DNA of 64,000 nucleotides from Duganella qianjiadongensis (GCF_009857915.1 NZ_WWCM01000019.1:1-64000); one strand, 5' to 3'. Positions 8,824-19,689 are shown, counted from the stretch's first letter. Numbers and translations are program-made. Notes: generated by a model from the sequence alone, not told the origin.

Positions 8824-9650
8824 TGGCACTCGTTAAGATGAAGCCAACCTCCCCAGGCCGTCGCGGCATGGTGAAAGTTGTTAACGCCGACCTGTACAAA
8901 GGCCGTCCGTTCGCAGCGCTGGTTGAGAAAAAATCGAAAACTGCTGGCCGTAACAACAACGGTCACATCACCACCCGTCACATCGGCGGTGGCCACAAGC
9001 AGCACTATCGTCTGGTTGACTTCAAGCGTCAAAAAGATGGCATTCCTGCAAAAGTGGAACGTATCGAATACGATCCTAACCGTACCGCGCACATCGCTCT
9101 GCTGTGCTACGCCGACGGTGAGCGTCAGTACATCATCGCTACCAAAGGCATGGCCGTGGGCGACACCGTGATGAACGGTTCGGAAGCTCCGATCAAAGCC
9201 GGTAACTGCCTGCCGATCCGCAACATTCCGGTTGGTACCGTGATGAACTGCGTCGAAATGTTGCCAGGTAAGGGTGCCCAGATGGCCCGTACCGCCGGCG
9301 CCGGCGTTGTACTGATGGCTCGTGAAGGTACTTACGCTCAGGTGCGTCTGCGCTCGGGTGAAGTACGTCGCGTACACATCGAGTGCCGTGCAACCGTGGG
9401 TGAAGTCGGCAATGCCGAACACAGCCTGCGTAAGATCGGTAAAGCTGGTGCGATGCGCTGGCGCGGTGTTCGTCCTACCGTTCGCGGTGTGGTCATGAAC
9501 CCGATCGACCACCCGCACGGTGGTGGTGAAGGCCGTACTGCAGCTGGTCGTCACCCAGTGTCGCCATGGGGCCAGCAGACCAAGGGTAAGAAGACTCGCA
9601 GCAACAAGCGCACTTCTTCGATGATCGTCTCGCGCCGCGGCAAGAAATAA
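8823..9650 (+). CDS. rplB: 50S ribosomal protein L2
   Basis: A 275-residue L2. The conserved stretch [13 protein letters not shown] near residue 220 holds the histidine important for peptidyl transferase function and subunit joining. It binds 23S rRNA close to the catalytic centre. Start ATG shares its A with the rplW stop (TAATG). Confidence 0.98.
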   Translation: MALVKMKPTSPGRRGMVKVVNADLYKGRPFAALVEKKSKTAGRNNNGHITTRHIGGGHKQHYRLVDFKRQKDGIPAKVERIEYDPNRTAHIALLCYADGERQYIIATKGMAVGDTVMNGSEAPIKAGNCLPIRNIPVGTVMNCVEMLPGKGAQMARTAGAGVVLMAREGTYAQVRLRSGEVRRVHIECRATVGEVGNAEHSLRKIGKAGAMRWRGVRPTVRGVVMNPIDHPHGGGEGRTAAGRHPVSPWGQQTKGKKTRSNKRTSSMIVSRRGKK

Positions 9651-9659
9651 GGATAAATC

Positions 9660-9935
9660 ATGACTCGTTCATTGAAAAAAGGGCCGTTCTGTGACGCCCA
9701 CCTGGTGAAAAAAGTCGAAGCCGCGCAAGCGACCAAAGACAAAAAGCCAATCAAAACCTGGTCCCGTCGCTCGACCATCATGCCTGACTTCATCGGCCTG
9801 ACGATCGCTGTTCACAACGGCAAGCTGCACGTGCCTGTGTATGTTTCCGAGAACATGGTTGGTCACAAGCTCGGTGAATTCGCGCTGACCCGCACGTTCA
9901 AGGGCCATGCCGCTGACAAGAAGGCGAAGAAATAA
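9660..9935 (+). CDS. rpsS: 30S ribosomal protein S19
   Basis: A 91-residue S19 with the classic [10 protein letters not shown] opening and the conserved [14 protein letters not shown]. It works with S13 in the 30S head and contacts tRNA in the A site. Its stop overlaps the rplV start. Confidence 0.98.
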   Translation: MTRSLKKGPFCDAHLVKKVEAAQATKDKKPIKTWSRRSTIMPDFIGLTIAVHNGKLHVPVYVSENMVGHKLGEFALTRTFKGHAADKKAKK

Positions 9936-10264
9936 TGGAAACCAAAGCTATCCTCAAAGGTGTGCGCCTGTCGGACCAAAAAGGCCGTCTGGTTGCTGAC
10001 CTGATCCGTGGCAAGAAGGTTGACGCTGCACTCAACATTCTGCAATTCAGCCCAAAAAAGGGTGCGACCATCATCAAGAAAGTGCTGGAGTCGGCTATCG
10101 CCAACGCCGAGCACAATGACGGCGCGGACATCGACGAACTGTTCGTGAAAACGATCTACGTCGAAAAGGGCCCGATCCTGAAGCGCTTCACTGCACGCGC
10201 TAAAGGCCGGGGTGATCGTATCTCGAAACAATCCTGTCACATTTACGTGACTGTCGGCAACTAA
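9935..10264 (+). CDS. rplV: 50S ribosomal protein L22
   Basis: A 109-residue L22. The beta-hairpin region ([18 protein letters not shown]) extends into the exit tunnel near the macrolide site. It binds several 23S rRNA domains during assembly. Coupled to rpsS by a one-base overlap. Confidence 0.98.
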   Translation: METKAILKGVRLSDQKGRLVADLIRGKKVDAALNILQFSPKKGATIIKKVLESAIANAEHNDGADIDELFVKTIYVEKGPILKRFTARAKGRGDRISKQSCHIYVTVGN

Positions 10265-10273
10265 GGAGTCACG

Positions 10274-11050
10274 ATGGGACAGAAGATACATCCAACCGGT
10301 TTCCGTCTGGCCGTAACCCGTAACTGGGCTTCGCGCTGGTACGCTGGCAATGGCAACTTTGCTGCCATGCTGAATGAAGACCTGAAAGCTCGCGCTTTCC
10401 TGAAAACCAAGCTGAAGAACGCTTCGGTCGGCCGCATCGTGATCGAGCGTCCAGCCAAGAACGCGCGCTTCACCATCTACAGCTCGCGTCCGGGCGTGGT
10501 CATTGGTAAAAAAGGCGAAGACATCGAAGTACTGAAGTCGGCCCTGACCAAGATCATGGGCGTGCCTGTGCATGTGAACATCGAAGAAATCCGCAAGCCA
10601 GAAATCGACTCGCAGCTGATCGCTGATTCGATCGCTCAGCAGCTGGAAAAGCGCATCATGTTCCGCCGCGCGATGAAACGTGCTATGCAAAACGCCATGC
10701 GTCTGGGTGCCCTGGGCATCAAGATCATGTCGTCGGGCCGTCTGAACGGTATCGAAATCGCTCGTAAAGAGTGGTATCGCGAAGGCCGTGTGCCACTGCA
10801 CACCCTGCGCGCCGATATCGACTACGGTACCAGCGAAGCTTCGACCACCTACGGCATCATCGGTGTGAAGGTTTGGGTTTACAAAGGCGATCGTTCGGCT
10901 AACGGCGACGCACCAGTGATCGATACCCCACCAGACGAGAAGAAGCCACGTGGCCCACGTCGCGACGACGGTAAACCAGCTGGCCGTCGTCCAGCCGGTG
11001 CCGGCCGTGTGCGTAGCGCCGCCAAGCCGGCCGAGAAAGCAGGAGAATAA
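10274..11050 (+). CDS. rpsC: 30S ribosomal protein S3
   Basis: A 258-residue S3 with a KH RNA-binding domain ([14 protein letters not shown], containing the GxxG loop) and the S3 C-terminal domain. It forms part of the mRNA entry channel and helicase site. It carries a tail of about 40 residues rich in Pro, Arg, Gly and Ala beyond the E. coli length, as is usual in Burkholderiales. AAGGAG precedes the ATG. Confidence 0.98.
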   Translation: MGQKIHPTGFRLAVTRNWASRWYAGNGNFAAMLNEDLKARAFLKTKLKNASVGRIVIERPAKNARFTIYSSRPGVVIGKKGEDIEVLKSALTKIMGVPVHVNIEEIRKPEIDSQLIADSIAQQLEKRIMFRRAMKRAMQNAMRLGALGIKIMSSGRLNGIEIARKEWYREGRVPLHTLRADIDYGTSEASTTYGIIGVKVWVYKGDRSANGDAPVIDTPPDEKKPRGPRRDDGKPAGRRPAGAGRVRSAAKPAEKAGE

Positions 11051-11052
11051 TC

Positions 11053-11472
11053 ATGCTGCAACCAGCACGCAGAAAGTATCGTAAAGAGCAGAAAGGCCGT
11101 AACACCGGCATTTCGCACACCGCCGGCACTTCGGTGTCGTTCGGCGAATTCGGTCTGAAAGCCGTGGCCCGTGGTCGTATCACGGCCCGTCAAATCGAGG
11201 CAGCACGTCGCGCCATGACCCGTCACATCAAACGTGGCGGCCGTATCTGGATCCGCGTGTTCCCGGACAAACCGATTTCGAACAAGCCTGCCGAAGTCCG
11301 TATGGGTAACGGTAAAGGTAATCCGGAATACTACGTCGCCGAAATCCGTCCAGGCAAAGTCCTGTACGAAATGGATGGCGTCGCAGAAGAACTGGCGCGC
11401 GAAGCATTCCGCCTGGCCGCTGCCAAACTGCCACTGGCAACCACCTTCGTGGTTCGTCAAGTTGGTCAATAA
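11053..11472 (+). CDS. rplP: 50S ribosomal protein L16
   Basis: A 139-residue L16 starting [17 protein letters not shown]. It binds near the A-site tRNA elbow and is a late assembly protein. It starts just after the rpsC stop, with AGGAGAA overlapping the end of rpsC as ribosome site. Confidence 0.98.
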   Translation: MLQPARRKYRKEQKGRNTGISHTAGTSVSFGEFGLKAVARGRITARQIEAARRAMTRHIKRGGRIWIRVFPDKPISNKPAEVRMGNGKGNPEYYVAEIRPGKVLYEMDGVAEELAREAFRLAAAKLPLATTFVVRQVGQ

Positions 11473-11484
11473 CAGGAGTGAAAT

Positions 11485-11676
11485 ATGAAAGCATCTGAAC
11501 TCCGCGGCAAAGACCAGGACGCTCTGCAAAAAGAGCTGAATGACCTGTTGAAGGCACAGTTTGGCCTGCGTATGCAAATCGCTACGCAACAGCTGAGCAA
11601 CACCTCGCAGCTCAAGAAGGTACGTCGCGATATCGCACGTGTAAAAACGGTAATGAACACGAAGGAAGCCAAATGA
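11485..11676 (+). CDS. rpmC: 50S ribosomal protein L29
   Basis: A 63-residue, two-helix L29 with the expected KASELRGKD start and [13 protein letters not shown] core. It lies next to L23 at the tunnel exit. It overlaps rpsQ by four bases (ATGA). Confidence 0.97.
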   Translation: MKASELRGKDQDALQKELNDLLKAQFGLRMQIATQQLSNTSQLKKVRRDIARVKTVMNTKEAK

Positions 11677-11939
11677 CTGATCAAGTAAAGCTGAAGCGTA
11701 CTCTGATCGGTAAGGTGGTGTCCGATAAAATGGACAAAACCGTTACCGTTCTGATCGAACGTCACGTGAAACATCCTTTGTACGGTAAGATCATCGTCCG
11801 CTCGAACAAGTACCACGCGCACGACGAGACCAACCAGGTGAAAGCCGGTGACACGGTGGAAATCACGGAAGGTCGTCCGATCTCCAAAACGAAGGCATGG
11901 ACCGTAACGCGTGTGGTGCAAGCCGCACAAATCGTTTAA
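11673..11939 (+). CDS. rpsQ: 30S ribosomal protein S17
   Basis: An 88-residue S17, an OB-fold protein with the conserved [18 protein letters not shown]. It binds 16S rRNA helices 7 and 11 as a primary assembly protein. It is the last gene of the S10 cluster and is followed by a hairpin terminator, so the spc cluster that follows appears to have its own promoter. Confidence 0.98.
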   Translation: MTDQVKLKRTLIGKVVSDKMDKTVTVLIERHVKHPLYGKIIVRSNKYHAHDETNQVKAGDTVEITEGRPISKTKAWTVTRVVQAAQIV

Positions 11940-11949
11940 TTGACGACAT

Positions 11950-11981
11950 CGCCTCCGGTCTTAGGGCCGGGGGCGGTTTTT
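11950..11981 (+). terminator. Terminator after rpsQ
   Basis: CGCCTCCGG (11950-11958) pairs with CCGGGGGCG (11967-11975), with one G-T pair, and a T run follows at 11977-11981. It separates the S10 and spc gene clusters. Confidence 0.8.
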
Positions 11982-11991
11982 CAATTAGTTC

Positions 11992-12027
11992 TTGCAAGCC
12001 CGCAAATTGTATGTAATACTTGCGGGC
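11992..12027 (+). promoter_or_regulatory. Candidate spc promoter inside an inverted repeat
   Basis: TTGCAA (11992-11997) and TAATAC (12014-12019) are 16 bases apart, a fair sigma-70 promoter. The repeat GCCCGCAA (11998-12005) and TTGCGGGC (12020-12027) surrounds the -10 box. A leader of about 180 bases follows, containing a GGACC/GGTCC stem, before rplN at 12205. Confidence 0.5.
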
Positions 12028-12204
12028 TTCGTTCATGTAACGCCGCAAAGTGTCTGGCCACAGACGCAGAACCGCGCGGTCAGTAGCAGTACGAAGGTCA
12101 AGCACCCAAACAGTGGGCTCTGCATGAGCACTCTGGCGGGACCAAGACTGACCGCAGGTCCGCATTGTGTGGATTCTTCGGCTTAAGTTGGGAAAGAGAA
12201 TACT

Positions 12205-12573
12205 ATGATTCAAACTGAAAGCCGGCTCGAAGTGGCCGACAACACCGGTGCAAAAGAAGTTCTGTGCATCAAGGTGTTGGGCGGCTCCAAGCGCCGTTAT
12301 GCAAGCATTGGCGATGTGATCAAAGTAACCGTTAAGGTTGCTGCGCCACGTGGCCGTGTTAAAAAAGGTGAAATTTATAACGCCGTGGTTGTGCGTACCG
12401 CTAAAGGTGTGCGCCGCCAAGATGGTTCCCTGGTGAAGTTCGACGGCAATGCCGCCGTACTGCTGAACGCCAAGCTGGAGCCTATCGGTACCCGTATTTT
12501 TGGACCAGTGACGCGCGAACTGCGTACTGAAAAGTTCATGAAGATCGTGTCCCTGGCACCTGAAGTCCTGTAA
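12205..12573 (+). CDS. rplN: 50S ribosomal protein L14
   Basis: A 122-residue L14 ([19 protein letters not shown] start). It sits at the subunit interface, contacts 16S rRNA and is the docking site of the silencing factor RsfS. It is the first gene of the spc cluster after a leader of about 180 bases. Confidence 0.98.
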   Translation: MIQTESRLEVADNTGAKEVLCIKVLGGSKRRYASIGDVIKVTVKVAAPRGRVKKGEIYNAVVVRTAKGVRRQDGSLVKFDGNAAVLLNAKLEPIGTRIFGPVTRELRTEKFMKIVSLAPEVL

Positions 12574-12582
12574 GGAGTCGTA

Positions 12583-12897
12583 ATGGATAAGATTCGTAAA
12601 AACGACGAAGTCATCGTTCTGGCCGGGAAAGACAAGGGCAAGCGTGGCGTCGTTCAGCGTCGCGTAGATGCTGAGCACGTCGTGGTTGAAGGCGTCAACG
12701 TTGCTAAAAAAGCGACCAAGCCTAACCCAATGACTGGCGTACAAGGTGGTATCGTCGATAAGACTATGCCGATTCACGTGTCCAACGTTGCACTGTTCAA
12801 TGCAGCGACTGGCAAGGCAGACCGTGTTGGTTTCAAAGAAGTGGACGGCAAAAAAGTCCGCATCTTCAAATCGTCCGGCGAAGTAGTGAAGGCTTAA
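12583..12897 (+). CDS. rplX: 50S ribosomal protein L24
   Basis: A 104-residue L24 with the KOW motif near residues 6-30 ([17 protein letters not shown]). It starts 50S assembly by binding the 5' end of 23S rRNA. TAAGGAG precedes the ATG. Confidence 0.98.
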   Translation: MDKIRKNDEVIVLAGKDKGKRGVVQRRVDAEHVVVEGVNVAKKATKPNPMTGVQGGIVDKTMPIHVSNVALFNAATGKADRVGFKEVDGKKVRIFKSSGEVVKA

Positions 12898-12903
12898 GAA
12901 ATC

Positions 12904-13443
12904 ATGGCACGTCTCCAAGAGTTCTATAAAGAAAAAGTCGTTGCTGACCTGACCGCTAAATTCGGTTACAAGTCGGTAATGGAAGTTCCACGTCTGACCA
13001 AGATCACCCTGAACATGGGTGTGGGTGAGGCTGTTGCGGACAAGAAGGTCCTCGAGCACGCTGTCGGCGATCTGACCAAGATCGCTGGCCAGAAGCCAGT
13101 GACCACCAAATCGCGTAAAGCAATCGCGGGTTTCAAAATCCGTGAAGGCTACCCGATCGGTACCATGGTTACCCTGCGCGGCGCTCGTATGTACGAGTTC
13201 CTGGATCGCTTCATCACCGTGGCTCTGCCACGCGTGCGCGACTTCCGCGGTGTGAATGGCCGTGCGTTCGATGGTCGTGGTAACTACAACATCGGCGTGA
13301 AAGAGCAGATCATCTTCCCGGAAATCGAGTACGACAAGATCGATGCGCTGCGTGGTCTGAACATTTCGATCACCACCACCGCCAAGACCGACGACGAAGC
13401 GAAAGCTCTGCTCGCCGCCTTTAAATTCCCGTTCAGGAACTAA
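12904..13443 (+). CDS. rplE: 50S ribosomal protein L5
   Basis: A 179-residue L5, with the conserved NMGVGEA and [12 protein letters not shown] segments. It binds 5S rRNA together with L18 and forms a bridge to S13 in the 30S head. Confidence 0.98.
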   Translation: MARLQEFYKEKVVADLTAKFGYKSVMEVPRLTKITLNMGVGEAVADKKVLEHAVGDLTKIAGQKPVTTKSRKAIAGFKIREGYPIGTMVTLRGARMYEFLDRFITVALPRVRDFRGVNGRAFDGRGNYNIGVKEQIIFPEIEYDKIDALRGLNISITTTAKTDDEAKALLAAFKFPFRN

Positions 13444-13450
13444 GTAGATC

Positions 13451-13756
13451 ATGGCAAAACTCGCACTGATTAACCGTGAGCAGAAGCGCATTGACCTGGC
13501 AAACAAGTTTGCTCCAAAGCGCGCTGCACTGAAGGCCATCATTGATGACCAGTCGAAGTCGGAAGAAGAACGTTACGAAGCGCGCCTGAAACTGCAAGCG
13601 CTGCCACGTAACTCGGCACCGACCCGCCAGCGTAACCGCTGCGCCGTCACCGGTCGTCCACGCGGCACCTTCCGTAAATTCGGTCTGGGCCGTATCAAGC
13701 TCCGTGAATTCGCCATGCGTGGTGAAATTCCGGGTATGACTAAAGCAAGCTGGTAA
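13451..13756 (+). CDS. rpsN: 30S ribosomal protein S14, zinc-free type
   Basis: A 101-residue S14 of the long form: the [12 protein letters not shown] region has a single cysteine and lacks the two CxxC pairs of the short zinc-binding form. It acts in the 30S head near S19 and S3. Confidence 0.98.
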   Translation: MAKLALINREQKRIDLANKFAPKRAALKAIIDDQSKSEEERYEARLKLQALPRNSAPTRQRNRCAVTGRPRGTFRKFGLGRIKLREFAMRGEIPGMTKASW

Positions 13757-13770
13757 TAGGAGAATAAGCA

Positions 13771-14166
13771 ATGAGTATGAGCGATCCTATCGCCGATATG
13801 CTGACCCGCATTCGCAACGCCCAAGGCGTGCAAAAAGCGACCGTGGCCATGCCATCGTCGAAAGTCAAAGTTGCGATTGCCAACGTCCTGAAGGACGAGG
13901 GTTACATTGAAGATTTCGCGGTTGCCGAAGCTGGTGGCAAAGCGGAACTGAAAATCGGTTTGAAGTATTATGTTGGCCGTCCCGTCATCGAGCGCCTGGA
14001 GCGCGTGTCCCGTCCGGGCCTGCGCATCTACAAAGGCAAAGACGAGATCCCTACTGTGATGAATGGCTTGGGTGTGGCGATCGTGTCGACTCCGCAAGGC
14101 GTCATGACTGACCGCAAAGCACGCGCTACCGGTGTCGGCGGCGAAGTTATTTGCTACGTCGCATAA
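13771..14166 (+). CDS. rpsH: 30S ribosomal protein S8
   Basis: A 131-residue S8 ([18 protein letters not shown] start, [11 protein letters not shown] end). It binds 16S helix 21. In E. coli it also represses the spc operon at the rplE start; whether that holds here is unknown. AGGAG is well placed. Confidence 0.98.
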   Translation: MSMSDPIADMLTRIRNAQGVQKATVAMPSSKVKVAIANVLKDEGYIEDFAVAEAGGKAELKIGLKYYVGRPVIERLERVSRPGLRIYKGKDEIPTVMNGLGVAIVSTPQGVMTDRKARATGVGGEVICYVA

Positions 14167-14176
14167 GGAGTTACAC

Positions 14177-14710
14177 ATGTCTCGAGTAGCTAAAATGCCT
14201 ATCGCTGTGCCAGCTGGCGCTGAAGTCGCCATCTCCGCACAAGCGATCACCGTAAAAGGCCCGCTGGGCGTGCTGACCCAGGCCCTCAACGGTCTGGTAG
14301 CAGTAGAAAACAATGCAGGAACCCTGAGCTTTACGCCAGCCAATGACTCCCGCGAAGCCAATGCCATGTCCGGCACGCTGCGCGCTCTGGTCAACAACAT
14401 GGTCAACGGCGTAACCAAAGGTTTCGAGAAGAAGCTGAACCTGATCGGCGTGGGCTACAAAGCTCAAGCACAAGGCGACAAGCTGAACCTGTCGCTGGGC
14501 TTCTCCCACCCTGTCGTGCACACCATGCCAGCCGGCGTGACCTGCGCAACGGCCACTCCGACCGAGATCGTCATCAAAGGCATCGACCGTCAAAAAGTGG
14601 GCCAGGTGGCTGCTGAAGTTCGTGCTTACCGCGCTCCTGAGCCATACAAAGGCAAGGGCGTCCGTTATTCGGACGAAGTGGTTAAGATCAAAGAAACCAA
14701 GAAGAAGTAA
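14177..14710 (+). CDS. rplF: 50S ribosomal protein L6
   Basis: A 177-residue L6 with its two repeated domains and the C-terminal [13 protein letters not shown]. The start ATG at 14177 is chosen because AAGGAG lies six bases upstream and the protein then begins [12 protein letters not shown] as in relatives; a longer frame from 14132 overlaps rpsH and is not used. L6 binds near the GTPase centre. Confidence 0.98.
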   Translation: MSRVAKMPIAVPAGAEVAISAQAITVKGPLGVLTQALNGLVAVENNAGTLSFTPANDSREANAMSGTLRALVNNMVNGVTKGFEKKLNLIGVGYKAQAQGDKLNLSLGFSHPVVHTMPAGVTCATATPTEIVIKGIDRQKVGQVAAEVRAYRAPEPYKGKGVRYSDEVVKIKETKKK

Positions 14711-14724
14711 ATTAGGGGCTGACG

Positions 14725-15087
14725 ATGGACAAGAAAGAATCACGTCTGCGCCGCGGACGCCAAACCCGGATCAAGATCGCGCAACTGAAAGTGAACCGCC
14801 TGTCGGTACACCGCACCAATCAGCATATTTACGCGAACCTGACCTCGCCAGATGCCAAAGTACTGGTATCGGCCTCCACGGCAGAAGTCGAAGTGCGCAA
14901 CGAACTGGCTGGCAAGTCGGGCAAAGGCGGCAATGCTGCTGCTGCCGCTCTGGTTGGCAAGCGCGTCGCAGAGAAAGCACTGAAAGCAGGGATTACCGAA
15001 GTAGCGTTCGACCGCTCCGGTTTCCGTTACCACGGCCGTGTGAAGGCGCTGGCAGAAGCCGCGCGCGAAGCCGGTCTGAAGTTCTAA
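14725..15087 (+). CDS. rplR: 50S ribosomal protein L18
   Basis: A 120-residue L18 (basic N-terminus, [20 protein letters not shown] end). It brings 5S rRNA to the 50S subunit with L5. The arginine-rich first 20 residues are usual for the family. Confidence 0.98.
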   Translation: MDKKESRLRRGRQTRIKIAQLKVNRLSVHRTNQHIYANLTSPDAKVLVSASTAEVEVRNELAGKSGKGGNAAAAALVGKRVAEKALKAGITEVAFDRSGFRYHGRVKALAEAAREAGLKF

Positions 15088-15096
15088 GGAACGATC

Positions 15097-15615
15097 ATGG
15101 CAAAAATGCAAGCAAAAATGGCAAGCGACAAGCCGGATGATGGCATGCGCGAAAAAATGATCGCGATCAACCGCGTGACCAAAGTGGTCAAAGGTGGTCG
15201 TATCATGGGTTTCGCCGCGCTGACCGTAGTTGGTGACGGCGATGGCCGCATCGGCATGGGCAAAGGCAAGTCGAAGGAAGTTCCAGTCGGTGTGCAGAAG
15301 GCAATGGAAGAAGCCCGTCGCAACCTGATCAAGGTTTCCCTCAAAAACGGTACCCTGCAACACACCGTGACCGGTCGTCACGGCGCATCGAAAGTGATGA
15401 TGTCGCCTGCGAAACCTGGTACCGGCGTGATCGCTGGCGGCGCTATGCGCGCAATCTTCGAAGTAATGGGCGTGACCGACGTGGTGGCAAAATCCACCGG
15501 TTCGAGCAACCCTTACAACCTGGTACGCGCCACGCTGGACGGTCTGGCAAAAATGAGTACTCCTGCTGAGATTGCTGCTAAACGCGGCAAATCGGTAGAA
15601 GACATCCTGGGCTAA
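15097..15615 (+). CDS. rpsE: 30S ribosomal protein S5
   Basis: A 172-residue S5 with the double-stranded RNA-binding fold ([19 protein letters not shown]) and the [16 protein letters not shown] segment. It takes part in decoding accuracy and in the mRNA entry helicase together with S3 and S4. Confidence 0.98.
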   Translation: MAKMQAKMASDKPDDGMREKMIAINRVTKVVKGGRIMGFAALTVVGDGDGRIGMGKGKSKEVPVGVQKAMEEARRNLIKVSLKNGTLQHTVTGRHGASKVMMSPAKPGTGVIAGGAMRAIFEVMGVTDVVAKSTGSSNPYNLVRATLDGLAKMSTPAEIAAKRGKSVEDILG

Positions 15616-15625
15616 GGTGAACGCG

Positions 15626-15808
15626 ATGACACAAAAAACCATCAAAGTACAATTGGTCAAGGGCTTGATCGGCACGCGTGAAGATCACCGTGCTACCGTC
15701 CGCGGTCTGGGTCTGCGTCGTGTAAACTCGGTTTCCGAGCTGCAAGACACCCCATCCGTGCGCGGCATGATCAACAAAGTCTCGTACCTCGTTAAAGTTG
15801 TTGCGTAA
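15626..15808 (+). CDS. rpmD: 50S ribosomal protein L30
   Basis: A 60-residue L30 with the conserved [20 protein letters not shown] 15626 is chosen over GTG 15617 because AAGGTG lies six bases upstream and the protein then has the normal family length. It is a small core protein of the 50S subunit. Confidence 0.97.
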   Translation: MTQKTIKVQLVKGLIGTREDHRATVRGLGLRRVNSVSELQDTPSVRGMINKVSYLVKVVA

Positions 15809-15835
15809 GCCCCCGGGCTTACACACGGAGAAATC

Positions 15836-16267
15836 ATGGAACTGAATACCATTCAACCAGCCGAAGGCGCGAAGCACGCTAAGCGTCGCGTAGGCCGCGG
15901 TATCGGCTCCGGCCTGGGTAAAACCGCAGGTCGTGGTCACAAGGGTCAAAAATCGCGTTCGGGCGGCTTCCACAAAGTCGGCTTCGAAGGCGGTCAGATG
16001 CCTCTGCAGCGCCGTCTGCCTAAGCGCGGTTTCAAGTCGCTCAACGCCACCTTCAAAGCTGAAGTGCGTCTGTCCGACCTGAACAACCTGGCTGTTGGCG
16101 ATGTCGACATCCTGGTACTGAAACAAGCTGGCGTACTGAGCGTGCTGGCACGCGATGTGCGCGTCATTCTGTCCGGCGAGATCACCAAAGCGGTGAACCT
16201 CAAAGGCCTGAAAGTGACCGCTGGCGCGAAAGCCGCCATCGAAGCAGCCGGCGGCTCGGTAGCCTGA
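15836..16267 (+). CDS. rplO: 50S ribosomal protein L15
   Basis: A 143-residue L15 with the glycine- and basic-rich N-terminus [20 protein letters not shown]. It is a mid-to-late assembly protein of the 50S subunit. The usual neighbour secY follows. Confidence 0.98.
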   Translation: MELNTIQPAEGAKHAKRRVGRGIGSGLGKTAGRGHKGQKSRSGGFHKVGFEGGQMPLQRRLPKRGFKSLNATFKAEVRLSDLNNLAVGDVDILVLKQAGVLSVLARDVRVILSGEITKAVNLKGLKVTAGAKAAIEAAGGSVA

Positions 16268-16299
16268 GTTGACCGCTAACAGCTTGATCGGAGCGAAAA

Positions 16300-17634
16300 T
16301 TGGCGACTAACCCACAATTAGCTAAAAGTGCAGCAGCTGGTTTCCCTTGGGGCCGGCTCTGGTTCTTGCTTGGCGCATTGGTGGTGTATCGTATCGGTGC
16401 TCATATCCCCGTTCCGGGGATTGATCCGGTGCAATTGGCCGCGCTGTTCAAGTCGCAAGAGGGTGGCATCCTGGGCATGTTGAACATGTTCAGCGGTGGC
16501 GCTCTCGCGCGCTTCACAGTCTTTGCGTTGGGTATCACGCCTTACATCTCGGCATCGATCATCATGCAACTGGTGTCGATCGTCTCGCCGCAGATGGAAG
16601 CGCTCAAAAAAGAAGGCGAAGCAGGCCGTCGCAAGATCACCCAGTACACCCGTTATTTCACGGTGGTGCTGGCGACGTTCCAAGCGTTGGGCATTGCAGT
16701 CGCACTGGAGTCGCAGGCAGGTCTGGTGCTGGATCCAGGCTATGCATTCCGCTTCGTTACGGTCGTGACGCTGTTGACCGGAACCATGTTCGTGATGTGG
16801 TTGGGCGAGCAGATTACCGAGCGCGGTCTCGGTAACGGCATCTCCATCATCATCTTTGCAGGTATCGCGGCTGGTCTGCCGGGTGCACTGGGAGGCCTGG
16901 CCTCGTCGGTTGCCAACGGTTCGATCGGTGCCTTCTCTGCAATCGTCATCATGATCCTGGTTGTCGCGGTAACGTTCTTCGTAGTCTTTGTCGAACGTGG
17001 CCAACGCAAGATTCTGGTGAATTATGCGAAACGTCAAGTGGGCAACAAGATTTACGGTGGTCAAACCTCGCACCTGCCATTGAAGTTGAATATGGCCGGC
17101 GTGATTCCACCTATCTTCGCTTCGTCGATTATCTTGTTCCCGGCAACGATCGTGGGCTGGTTCACTGCAGGCGCCGATACGGCCAATCCTGCAGTCCGGT
17201 TCCTGAAAGATTTGGCTGCATCGATGGGGCCAGGCGAGCCCATCCACGCACTGTTGTACGCCATTGCGATCGTGTTTTTCTGTTTCTTCTATACAGCGCT
17301 GGTATTTAACAGCAAGGAAACAGCGGACAACTTGAAGAAGAGCGGGGCCTTTGTGCCAGGGATACGTCCCGGTGAGCAGACTGCCCGCTATATCGACAAG
17401 ATCCTGACACGTTTGACACTGGCTGGCGCCATCTACATTACCCTGGTGTGTTTGTTGCCGGAATTCATGCAAGCCGAGTGGAAAGTACCGTTCTATTTTG
17501 GTGGTACTTCTCTGTTGATTATTGTAGTTGTGACCATGGATTTCATGGCCCAGGTACAAAACTATGTAATGTCGCAGCAATATGAATCGCTGCTGCGCAA
17601 AGCAAATTTCAAAGGCGGAATTCCGACGCGATAA
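16300..17634 (+). CDS. secY: Preprotein translocase subunit SecY
   Basis: A 444-residue channel protein of the SecYEG translocon in the inner membrane. About ten hydrophobic segments are visible; the second-helix plug region ([14 protein letters not shown]) and the cytoplasmic loop [13 protein letters not shown] are conserved. The start is TTG at 16300, with GGAG six bases upstream, giving [12 protein letters not shown]. The weak start codon in a highly expressed operon may lower SecY relative to ribosomal proteins. Confidence 0.97.
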   Translation: MATNPQLAKSAAAGFPWGRLWFLLGALVVYRIGAHIPVPGIDPVQLAALFKSQEGGILGMLNMFSGGALARFTVFALGITPYISASIIMQLVSIVSPQMEALKKEGEAGRRKITQYTRYFTVVLATFQALGIAVALESQAGLVLDPGYAFRFVTVVTLLTGTMFVMWLGEQITERGLGNGISIIIFAGIAAGLPGALGGLASSVANGSIGAFSAIVIMILVVAVTFFVVFVERGQRKILVNYAKRQVGNKIYGGQTSHLPLKLNMAGVIPPIFASSIILFPATIVGWFTAGADTANPAVRFLKDLAASMGPGEPIHALLYAIAIVFFCFFYTALVFNSKETADNLKKSGAFVPGIRPGEQTARYIDKILTRLTLAGAIYITLVCLLPEFMQAEWKVPFYFGGTSLLIIVVVTMDFMAQVQNYVMSQQYESLLRKANFKGGIPTR

Positions 17635-17652
17635 GCGCGGTAAACATACCGA

Positions 17653-17871
17653 ATGGCAAAAGACGACGTCATACAGATGCAGGGCGAGATTCTTGAGAAT
17701 CTGCCAAATGCAACATTTCGAGTAAAGCTGGAAAACGGACACGTGGTGCTCGGGCATATTTCGGGTAAAATGCGGATGAACTATATCCGCATTCTTCCTG
17801 GCGACAAGGTGACGGTAGAGCTGACACCTTATGATCTGAGCCGTGCACGTATCGTGTTCCGGACCAAGTAA
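17653..17871 (+). CDS. infA: Translation initiation factor IF-1
   Basis: A 72-residue OB-fold protein of normal IF-1 length ([20 protein letters not shown] start, LSRARIVFR end). It binds the 30S A site during initiation. Its place between secY and rpmJ is usual for beta-proteobacteria. Confidence 0.97.
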   Translation: MAKDDVIQMQGEILENLPNATFRVKLENGHVVLGHISGKMRMNYIRILPGDKVTVELTPYDLSRARIVFRTK

Positions 17872-17904
17872 TTTTAGATAATCGAACCAACAAGAGAGTG
17901 CAAA

Positions 17905-18018
17905 ATGAAAGTTAACGCCTCAGTCAAGCGGATCTGCCGCAACTGCAAGATCATCAAGCGCAAGGGCGTTGTTCGCGTAATCTGCGTCGAACCACGTCAC
18001 AAGCAGCGTCAAGGTTAA
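17905..18018 (+). CDS. rpmJ: 50S ribosomal protein L36, zinc-binding type
   Basis: A 37-residue protein beginning [15 protein letters not shown]. It keeps the zinc ligands Cys11, Cys14, Cys27 and a following histidine, so it is the zinc-binding form. L36 completes the 50S subunit near the L16 region. GAGAGTG lies upstream of the ATG. Confidence 0.96.
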   Translation: MKVNASVKRICRNCKIIKRKGVVRVICVEPRHKQRQG

Positions 18019-18045
18019 TAACCGTTATTTATCGAGGAATAACGA

Positions 18046-18411
18046 ATGGCACGTATTGCAGGGGTTAATATCCCAAATCATCAGCATACCGTTATCGGCC
18101 TGACGGCCATCTACGGTGTAGGCCGTCCACGCGCAAAATTCATCTGCGCCGCTACGGGTATTGCGACCGATAAAAAGGTCAAAGATCTGGACGACAGCGA
18201 ACTGGAAAAACTGCGCGATGAAGTAGCTAAATTCATCGTCGAAGGCGATCTGCGTCGCGAACTGTCCATGAACATCAAGCGTTTGATGGATCTGGGTTGC
18301 TACCGCGGCCTGCGTCACCGTAAGGGCCTGCCGGTCCGCGGTCAGCGCACCCGCACCAATGCACGTACCCGCAAGGGCCCGCGCAAAGCCGCTCAATCGC
18401 TCAAGAAATAA
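18046..18411 (+). CDS. rpsM: 30S ribosomal protein S13
   Basis: A 121-residue S13 ([14 protein letters not shown] start; [19 protein letters not shown] tail). It forms intersubunit bridges with L5 and contacts P-site tRNA through its basic tail. It begins the alpha gene cluster. Confidence 0.98.
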   Translation: MARIAGVNIPNHQHTVIGLTAIYGVGRPRAKFICAATGIATDKKVKDLDDSELEKLRDEVAKFIVEGDLRRELSMNIKRLMDLGCYRGLRHRKGLPVRGQRTRTNARTRKGPRKAAQSLKK

Positions 18412-18425
18412 TCTAGGGAAATCAC

Positions 18426-18830
18426 ATGGCTAAGCAACAAAGCAGCGCCGCAGCAGCGCGCGTACGCAAGAAGGTCAAGAAGAACGTTGCCGAAGGTATC
18501 GCTCACGTTCACGCTTCCTTCAACAACACCATCATCACCATCACCGACCGTCAGGGCAATGCTCTGTCGTGGGCGACCTCCGGTGGTGCTGGCTTCAAGG
18601 GTTCGCGTAAATCGACCCCGTTCGCAGCGCAGGTTGCGGCTGAAGCAGCTGGTAAAGTCGCGATCGAATGCGGCGTGAAGAACCTGGAAGTACGTATCAA
18701 GGGCCCAGGTCCTGGTCGTGAATCCGCAGTGCGCGCACTGAACAACCTGGGCATCAAGATCACCGAGATCCAGGACGTGACCCCAGTACCGCACAACGGC
18801 TGCCGTCCTCCAAAACGTCGTCGTATCTAA
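18426..18830 (+). CDS. rpsK: 30S ribosomal protein S11
   Basis: A 134-residue S11 with [13 protein letters not shown] near residue 30 and the C-terminal [13 protein letters not shown]. It lies on the platform of the 30S subunit near the Shine-Dalgarno helix. Confidence 0.98.
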   Translation: MAKQQSSAAAARVRKKVKKNVAEGIAHVHASFNNTIITITDRQGNALSWATSGGAGFKGSRKSTPFAAQVAAEAAGKVAIECGVKNLEVRIKGPGPGRESAVRALNNLGIKITEIQDVTPVPHNGCRPPKRRRI

Positions 18831-18837
18831 TGGCGTG

Positions 18838-18905
18838 CCCGCTTCAGCGGGTATGCTGTTAAAAAAAGCTGGAGCAGTAGGCCGGAAACGGCTATACTCT
18901 CCGGC
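18838..18905 (+). promoter_or_regulatory. Hairpin and promoter-like site before rpsD
   Basis: CCCGC-TTCA-GCGGG (18838-18851) is a small hairpin without a T tail. Further on, TATACT (18893-18898) is a good -10 box but has a poor -35. GCCGG (18881-18885) and CCGGC (18901-18905) flank it. This may be an internal promoter for rpsD-rpoA-rplQ. The next 135 bases to rpsD could hold an S4 control structure; none was positively identified. Confidence 0.35.
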
Positions 18906-19041
18906 TGTTCTCGTCTTGCGGGTACGCAAAATGTACGCCGCAGATTTTATTTAGCCACCGTCTGGCCCACCCTGAGGATCAGACTAGCGCCTAACCGTCG
19001 CAAGATGGCTGGGGCGTTATTATTTATAAAAAGGAAGCATC

Positions 19042-19665
19042 GTGGCACGTTATATCGGTCCTAAAGCTAAACTCTCCCGTCGTGAAGGTACTGACCTGTT
19101 CCTGAAGAGCGCACGTCGCTCGCTGGACAGCAAGTGCAAACTGGACGTCAAACCAGGCCAGCACGGCGTTAAATCGGGTGCCCGTACCTCGGACTACGGC
19201 AACCAGCTGCGCGAAAAGCAAAAAGTTAAGCGTATGTACGGCGTACTGGAACGTCAGTTCCGTCGCTACTTCGCTGAAGCTGACCGCCGCAAAGGCAACA
19301 CCGGTGAAACCCTGCTGAAACTGCTGGAAACCCGTCTGGACAACGTTGCTTACCGCATGGGCTTCGGCTCGACCCGCGCTGAAGCACGTCAGCTGGTTTC
19401 GCACAAAGCCTTCACCGTGAACGGCCAGGTAGTGAACATCGCTTCGTACTCGGTAAAAGTCGGCGACGTCATCGCTGTACGCGAAAAATCGAAAAAGCAA
19501 ACCCGTATCATCGAAGCGCTGTCGCTGGCTGAACAAGTCGGTATGCCTTCGTGGGTGTCGGTCGATGCCAAGAAAATGGAAGGTACCTTCAAGTCCCTGC
19601 CAGAGCGTAACGAAATCGCTAACGACGTCAACGAATCGCTGATCGTCGAGCTGTACTCGCGTTAA
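19042..19665 (+). CDS. rpsD: 30S ribosomal protein S4
   Basis: A 207-residue S4 of the zinc-free type, with the S4 RNA-binding domain at about residues 97-160 ([20 protein letters not shown]). It starts 16S rRNA folding and, in E. coli, represses the alpha operon. The start is GTG at 19042 with AAGGAAG upstream. A gap of 211 bases before it and a hairpin after it set it slightly apart from its neighbours. Confidence 0.98.
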   Translation: MARYIGPKAKLSRREGTDLFLKSARRSLDSKCKLDVKPGQHGVKSGARTSDYGNQLREKQKVKRMYGVLERQFRRYFAEADRRKGNTGETLLKLLETRLDNVAYRMGFGSTRAEARQLVSHKAFTVNGQVVNIASYSVKVGDVIAVREKSKKQTRIIEALSLAEQVGMPSWVSVDAKKMEGTFKSLPERNEIANDVNESLIVELYSR

Positions 19666-19689
19666 TCTGTAGTTCGCTGCAAAAAAACC

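Noticed and set aside
11992-12186. A 64-codon frame in the rplN leader
   Set aside because: It starts inside the candidate promoter and has no family resemblance or ribosome site.
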